Source of the DNA: an uncultured Ruminiclostridium sp.
Lineage (GTDB): Bacteria > Bacillota > Clostridia > Oscillospirales > Ruminococcaceae
Length of the DNA: 64,000 nt
Direction: 5' to 3'
NCBI GenBank assembly: GCA_910588335.1
Contig: CAJUQV010000003.1
Location: 62,001 to 126,000, forward strand
Shown here: one piece after another, positions 60,079 to 64,000 of the stretch
Position numbering within the stretch: position 1 is the first letter of the stretch
How the letters are laid out: each line of letters starts with the position of its first letter
Notes under the pieces: model-generated
Databases searched by the model: none
Told to the model about the DNA's origin: nothing
What the model saw: the letters and a program-made list of their open reading frames with translations, nothing else
Position numbers and translations under genes: made by a program

Positions 60079-61353
60079 TTATCTTTCTATTATCTGTGTC
60101 CTGTCAGGGCCGTTGCCTATCATGGCAATTTTACAGCCGCAAAGCTCCTCCAGCCTTTCTATATATGTTTTACATGCCTGCGGCAGCGCTGCGAAGCTTT
60201 TACATTCCGAGATATCCTCGTCGAAGCCCTTAAGGGTCTCGTATATGGGCTTACAGCCTTCAAGCTCCTCCAAGGTTGGAGGAAAATCCTTTACAACGCT
60301 TCCGTCGGGCTTTTCATAAGCTACACACACCTTAAGATCGCCTATTCCGCCGAGGGTGTCAAGCTTATTGATTGCCAGCTTTGAGAGACCGTTGACTCTT
60401 ACGGAATGGCGGACTATAACCGCGTCAAACCATCCGGTTCTTCTTGGTCTACCCGTTGTGGTGCCGAATTCGCCGCCCTTATTCCGGATTGCGTCGCCGA
60501 TTTCATCGTTAAGCTCCGTGGGGAACGGACCTTTTCCCACACGTGTGGTGTAGGCTTTTGCAACGCCTATTATATCACTTATCATCATGGGACCTACGCC
60601 GGTCCCCACGCAAACTCCCGCCGAAAGAGGGTGAGAGCTTGTAACATAAGGATAGGTGCCGAAGTCGATGTCCAGAAGGGTAGCCTGTGCTCCCTCAAAC
60701 ATTATTGTCTTGCCTTCCTTATGGGCATTGTATACGATAACGGAAACATCGTCCAAATATTCGGAGATACGCTTCCCGTACTCGGTATATTCCTTTATTA
60801 CCGCCTCTATATCTATTGGTTCTCCGCCGTACACCTTGGTAATAATCATATTTTTCAGTTTTCCGGTAGTGCGCGCTTTTTCGGCAAATATTTCGGGGTG
60901 AACCAGATCGTATACCCTTATTCCGCAGCGCTCGTATTTATCCATATAGGCGGGACCGATACCTCTTTTGGTGGTGCCTATATCAGAGCCGCCCCTGAAT
61001 TTTTCGGAAAGCCCGTCCAGTTCGATATGCCACGGCATGGTAACGTGGGCGCGGGGGTCAATCCTGAGATTATCGAAGGTTATCCCTCTGGAGCCGAGTC
61101 CATCCAGTTCGCTTACCAAGTCCTTGGGATCAAGCACCACTCCGGCACCGATAAGACAAAGAGTGTCCTTGTAAAGTATACCGGAAGGGATCAAATGAAG
61201 CTTATAGGTCTGTCCGCCGCTTACGACGGTATGACCTGCGTTGTTGCCGCCTTGTGACCGTACCACAACATCGGCGCGGGAAGCGATTATATCTATTATC
61301 TTTCCCTTGCCTTCATCGCCCCACTGTGTACCTACTACTATGCTTGCCGACAT
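60079..61353 (-). CDS. purA: Adenylosuccinate synthetase
   Basis: First committed enzyme of AMP synthesis from IMP, GTP-dependent. 424 residues. Signature parts: 'VVGTQWGDEGKGKIID' (P-loop variant, residues 6-21), 'GGNNAGHTVV' (about 35-44), 'GTTKRGIGPAYMDK' and 'TTTGRPRRTGWFD'. Everything is intact. AAAGGA lies about ten bases before the ATG. It heads the purA-ymdB-spoVS operon with its own promoter at 61389-61417. Confidence 0.96.
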   Translation of the reverse strand: MSASIVVGTQWGDEGKGKIIDIIASRADVVVRSQGGNNAGHTVVSGGQTYKLHLIPSGILYKDTLCLIGAGVVLDPKDLVSELDGLGSRGITFDNLRIDPRAHVTMPWHIELDGLSEKFRGGSDIGTTKRGIGPAYMDKYERCGIRVYDLVHPEIFAEKARTTGKLKNMIITKVYGGEPIDIEAVIKEYTEYGKRISEYLDDVSVIVYNAHKEGKTIMFEGAQATLLDIDFGTYPYVTSSHPLSAGVCVGTGVGPMMISDIIGVAKAYTTRVGKGPFPTELNDEIGDAIRNKGGEFGTTTGRPRRTGWFDAVIVRHSVRVNGLSKLAINKLDTLGGIGDLKVCVAYEKPDGSVVKDFPPTLEELEGCKPIYETLKGFDEDISECKSFAALPQACKTYIERLEELCGCKIAMIGNGPDRTQIIER

Positions 61354-61388
61354 GAAAATATCAGTCCTTTCTTTTTCTTTCTATAATC

Positions 61389-61417
61389 ATTATACCAAAA
61401 TAAAAGTTTAAATGCAA
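61389..61417 (-). promoter_or_regulatory. Promoter of the purA operon
   Basis: On the minus strand TTGCAT (61412-61417), 17 bases, consensus TATAAT (61389-61394) with an extended TGG before it. The -10 lies 36 bases before the start codon, so there is no space for a purine riboswitch. Confidence 0.75.
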
Positions 61418-61650
61418 TATGTAACAGGGTTAAATTTTTGTTTAAGAAAAAAATATTTTTCTAAAAACGGGATTAAGAGGCGAAGTTTGGTCATATTGCA
61501 TAAATTTTCGGGTTTGAGATTGGTGAAAAGATATCAAAGTTTTTTAATTTCTTTATATTAAATTTTCAACGAACAAATTTTATTACAATATATCTAAATG
61601 TAAAAAATCTCCCCTAAAAGAGCTATAATAATTCTCCAAGGTATATAAAT
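61418..61650. other. AT-rich intergenic region upstream of purA
   Basis: Strongly AT-rich; no ORF, hairpin or repeat recognised. It separates the purA promoter from the structured element at 61651. Confidence 0.35.
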
Positions 61651-61753
61651 GCTGCCGAATAGACTCTGCCGCCTAAGAGTAGAGTTCCGTCCCTCGGTTC
61701 AATGGGGGGGGATTTCCAACTGAACCGATGAATTGCTTCGCAATTCCGGCAGC
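61651..61753. repeat. Structured repeat element, family D
   Basis: Outer ends GCTGCCG and CGGCAGC pair, enclosing three hairpins: GACTCT/AGAGT (about 61662-61685), TCGGTTCA/TGAACCGA (61694-61728) and GAATTG/CAATTC with loop CTTCG (61730-61746). The parts recur separately at 37835, 40540-40622 and 52614. Either a repeat able to fold as a multibranched RNA or a set of terminators; I see no known RNA family in it. Confidence 0.5.
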
Positions 61754-61850
61754 TTGTTTAAGCTGAGCTTTAAAATAACAAATCTAAGAGTCAAATAAAA
61801 CTTAAAATAATAGAAATCACCGAAGCAGCATTATAGAGGCAGCATTATAA

Positions 61851-61909
61851 ATGAGTAAAAGAACCGCCAACCATCTTACACACGGAGGGGGTAAGATGGT
61901 CAACGGTTC
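61851..61909 (-). terminator. Terminator of the amidase gene
   Basis: GAACCG...ACCATCTTAC and GTAAGATGGT...ACGGTTC give a long, slightly mismatched stem; on the minus strand it is followed by TTCTTTTACTC. The amidase gene ends 113 bases upstream on that strand. Confidence 0.6.
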
Positions 61910-62022
61910 TGCACCGAGGCGGTATAAAATAATTTTTTAAAAAACAAAAACAACTTTAGAAAAAGTCCCTTGCGGTAAGCGCTACTCCCTACTCACTGCG
62001 CCTCAAAAAACCCAAAATCCTC

Positions 62023-64000
62023 TCACCCAAAAGGATCAAACACTACACCATCATCCCAATCCCCATTATCCTCAGCACCTTCCTCTCCCTCCGGCTCGCT
62101 TTCGGAGCTATCCTCCGTCGTTTCGGGAGAGACGGTATCGGAAATACCATCATCGGTTTCTGCCGTCGTTTCATCATCGTCAAACTCAATTTCAAACGAA
62201 CCTAAACCGTCCACAACAGTGGAAGCGTTGCTGCTGTAAGAAATATCGCTGCGGTTTATATAGCTTTGAATACCCTTGACTATTCTTGAAGCAATATTTT
62301 TCTGATGCTCGGCGTTCGCCATAGCCAAGGCGTCTTCTTCATTGGTAACAAAGCCCGTTTCAATCATTATCGACGGGAAATCCTGCTGAAGCGTTACCCA
62401 GTAGTAGCTCCATTTCGCGCCCCTGTTCTTATCCGCGCCGTCCGAGTAAACGTTATTGGTAAAGTAATCGGCAATCTGAGAGGAAATCGCCGCCGCCAAG
62501 GGCTGGCTGTAAGGCGTGAAGTAGTAAACCTCCGTGCCCCTTACCGACGGATTTCCCGGAATCTTGTTGGAGTGAATGGAAATAAACAGATCACAGCCGT
62601 AGCCTCTCCCATAAGCGGGCCTTTGGGCGGTAAGAACAAAATCACTGTCGGTCTTTATTCTTATGACATTGGCGCCTAAAGCCTTAAGCTGACTTTCAAG
62701 CTCCTTGGCTATGCCCGAATTGGCCTCGTACTCGGTGATAAAGCCCACCGCGCCCGGATCGAAAAGAGTTGAGGACTTGCAGTAGCCATGTCCGGGATCA
62801 ATAACGATTGTCATATTGGACAGGTTGTTTGTGGGTATTCCGAATGACAGTACAAGCTCATTGTTTTCGTTATAAGTCGCCCCGCAGCCCATATAAACGC
62901 CCTTCTGCCTGAGATCAAGCACCAGCTTGAACTTGGGTATGCCGTTTACGGTAACCGTTTCCCATTTTCCTCCGCTGAAAACATAGTTATTCTCAAAGGT
63001 GGGCAGCTTGGTTACCGAGGTAACGTTGTCAAAGGTTATGTGTACCTGCGTAGCGGTAAAGTCGTAAAGGTTAAAACCACCGTCACCTCCGGAATAGTAA
63101 TTGTTCCCGACAAAATCAATATTATAGCTAATTTTCCATTTTAAACCGAATTTTATATAGGAGGAGCCGTTATAACTGCCTACCGAATTTACCGTAAGAG
63201 GATTGTCACCCAGACCGGTGTCGGTAAAGGAGGTCACATCCGTCTTTTTAAAACGTTTGTCGGACTCGGTTATGTAATAGTCGCCGGACGCGGCAAGCAG
63301 GTAGTCCAAAGTACCCGCGGGAAGCTGAGCGTAATCGGGAGTGGGCATTGAACCCGCGGTAGAGCCGTTGTATACAATGGTGTAGTCATTGGCAACCTTT
63401 ACATACTGTACCGTTTCGTCTTCCGTTCTTATGGGATCAATAGTACCCACCACTTCGCCGCTGCCTGCGGTGCTCTGATCCGACATATCCACATTTATGT
63501 CAACCTTGGGCGGTTCGGGAAGAGCCAACACTTTTACGGAAGCTCCGTAAAGGGAGCCGGAATATCCGCTGTATTCCGCGTAAACCGAGATTTTACCCAG
63601 ATCCTGCTCCTGAGAAATAATTCCTTCGGGAACGGTGTAGGTGCCGGTAAATCTTGTGTAGGCGCTGTTGATATCGGAATCCTGCTTACCTTCGCTTTCC
63701 TTAAGGCTTATGGTCTTTCCGTTAAGGGTAGCGGTAACCGTCGCGCCCTTATAGGCGGTGCAGGAAATCTCAATTTTGGTACCTCCGTTTACGCTTAAGT
63801 TCTTGCCGTCCTCAATGGATTCGTCCAGCTCGGTCAGCACTATTATCTTGCGCTGTATTTTATAGGTGTAGACTTTGTCTTTGTGCTCGAAGGTAAAACT
63901 GTTCATGCCTATTTCCAATGGTTCTTCAAAATAGAAGTTACCCGCGCTGTTTAAAGTTACCTTTTTGCCGTTATAGTAAACGTCGAAGTTTTCGTCAAAG
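62023..64000 (-). CDS. N-acetylmuramoyl-L-alanine amidase (Amidase_3), N-terminus outside the window
   Basis: The frame is open to the window edge, so the gene starts beyond 64000; the TTG at 63918 is internal. The visible part of about 658 residues begins with beta-rich, Ig-like sequence repeats (up to about residue 370), then an Amidase_3 domain of the zinc-dependent type: 'MTIVIDPGHGYCKSS' (His), 'FITEYEANSG' (Glu), 'LFISIHSNKIPGN' (His) and 'SIMIETGFVTNEEDA' (catalytic Glu). It ends with an acidic Glu/Asp/Ser/Thr tail closing 'DDGVVFDPFG'. It cleaves peptidoglycan stem peptides at the cell surface; the long N-terminal part may bind wall polymers. A signal peptide should lie outside. Confidence 0.9.
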   Translation of the reverse strand, partial: FDENFDVYYNGKKVTLNSAGNFYFEEPLEIGMNSFTFEHKDKVYTYKIQRKIIVLTELDESIEDGKNLSVNGGTKIEISCTAYKGATVTATLNGKTISLKESEGKQDSDINSAYTRFTGTYTVPEGIISQEQDLGKISVYAEYSGYSGSLYGASVKVLALPEPPKVDINVDMSDQSTAGSGEVVGTIDPIRTEDETVQYVKVANDYTIVYNGSTAGSMPTPDYAQLPAGTLDYLLAASGDYYITESDKRFKKTDVTSFTDTGLGDNPLTVNSVGSYNGSSYIKFGLKWKISYNIDFVGNNYYSGGDGGFNLYDFTATQVHITFDNVTSVTKLPTFENNYVFSGGKWETVTVNGIPKFKLVLDLRQKGVYMGCGATYNENNELVLSFGIPTNNLSNMTIVIDPGHGYCKSSTLFDPGAVGFITEYEANSGIAKELESQLKALGANVIRIKTDSDFVLTAQRPAYGRGYGCDLFISIHSNKIPGNPSVRGTEVYYFTPYSQPLAAAISSQIADYFTNNVYSDGADKNRGAKWSYYWVTLQQDFPSIMIETGFVTNEEDALAMANAEHQKNIASRIVKGIQSYINRSDISYSSNASTVVDGLGSFEIEFDDDETTAETDDGISDTVSPETTEDSSESEPEGEEGAEDNGDWDDGVVFDPFG

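Noticed and set aside
61354..61430. Purine riboswitch upstream of purA
   Set aside because: The promoter -10 is 36 bases from the start codon, leaving no room for an aptamer.
61651..61753. tRNA or hammerhead ribozyme
   Set aside because: No acceptor/CCA, T-loop or CUGANGA...GAAA core could be found, despite the branched folding.

Overview
The window looks like a chromosomal segment of an anaerobic, spore-forming gut Clostridia, probably of the Ruminococcaceae/Oscillospiraceae type. This is inferred from spoVS, ymdB, RNase M5-like and YsxC genes, a Spo0A-family regulator, several fibre-degrading glycosidases, many Ser/Thr/Glu-linked lipoproteins, and a glutaminyl-tRNA synthetase beside gltX. 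I saw no rRNA, tRNA, CRISPR array or phage module. No single locus is an obvious new defence system. The most unusual material is the intergenic DNA, which is packed with palindromes and small TA-flanked repeats that have inserted into one another.

Layout. 1-4875: end of a ComEC-like gene, holA, an RNase M5-like gene, then an AlgI-like MBOAT acyltransferase with its DHHW/AlgX-like partner (cell-surface O-acylation). 5132-7864: MATE exporter and a membrane-anchored HTH regulator. 8000-9157 (-): TatD-associated radical SAM protein and a P-loop kinase-like protein. 9327-13809 (-): signalling operon of hybrid histidine kinase, HD-GYP-like protein and metallo-beta-lactamase-fold hydrolase. 14169-16135 (-): unknown protein, Spo0A-like regulator with Glu at the phospho-acceptor position, small methyltransferase-like protein. 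16460-23400: carbohydrate locus with an AraC regulator, GH31, GH2 and a secreted GH26 mannanase; GH2 and GH26 fire from overlapping divergent promoters. 23633-25328 (-): ECF sigma/anti-sigma pair with a possible 42-residue leader gene. 25739-31653: gltX, glnS, sirtuin, DUF1848 and two small genes. 31815-37069: transglutaminase-like lipoprotein followed by a compact type IV pilus/T2SS-like operon (PilC, four pilin-like proteins, PilT).

37211-45761 (-): zinc-ribbon membrane protein, Na+/Ca2+ exchanger, GT4 glycosyltransferase, folD, lgt and the M16 pair yfmF/yfmH. 46022-51251 is a patchy region: a GNAT gene joined to the remains of another, MITE copies, a GGDEF-EAL protein, an AT-rich MBL-fold gene and a cysteine-rich mini-ORF cut by a repeat. 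51447-52512: HELMH protein and engB/ysxC. 52761-55928 (-): three-gene SPFH/zinc-ribbon/Tim44-like membrane cluster resembling YdjGHI-type stress modules. 56382-58538 (-): AT-rich type II restriction-modification island whose endonuclease carries a frameshift. 58866-61353 (-): purA-ymdB-spoVS operon. 62023-end (-): a cell-wall amidase running off the window.

Repeats. Family A is 174 bp (13865 and 25396), family B about 160 bp (47868 and 51093); both are flanked by TA and have terminal inverted repeats. Separate palindromic modules with ATACCAAT/ATTGGTAT-type ends recur at about ten intergenic sites, sometimes nested. Near-consensus sigma-A promoters with 17-base spacers can be read before many operons.
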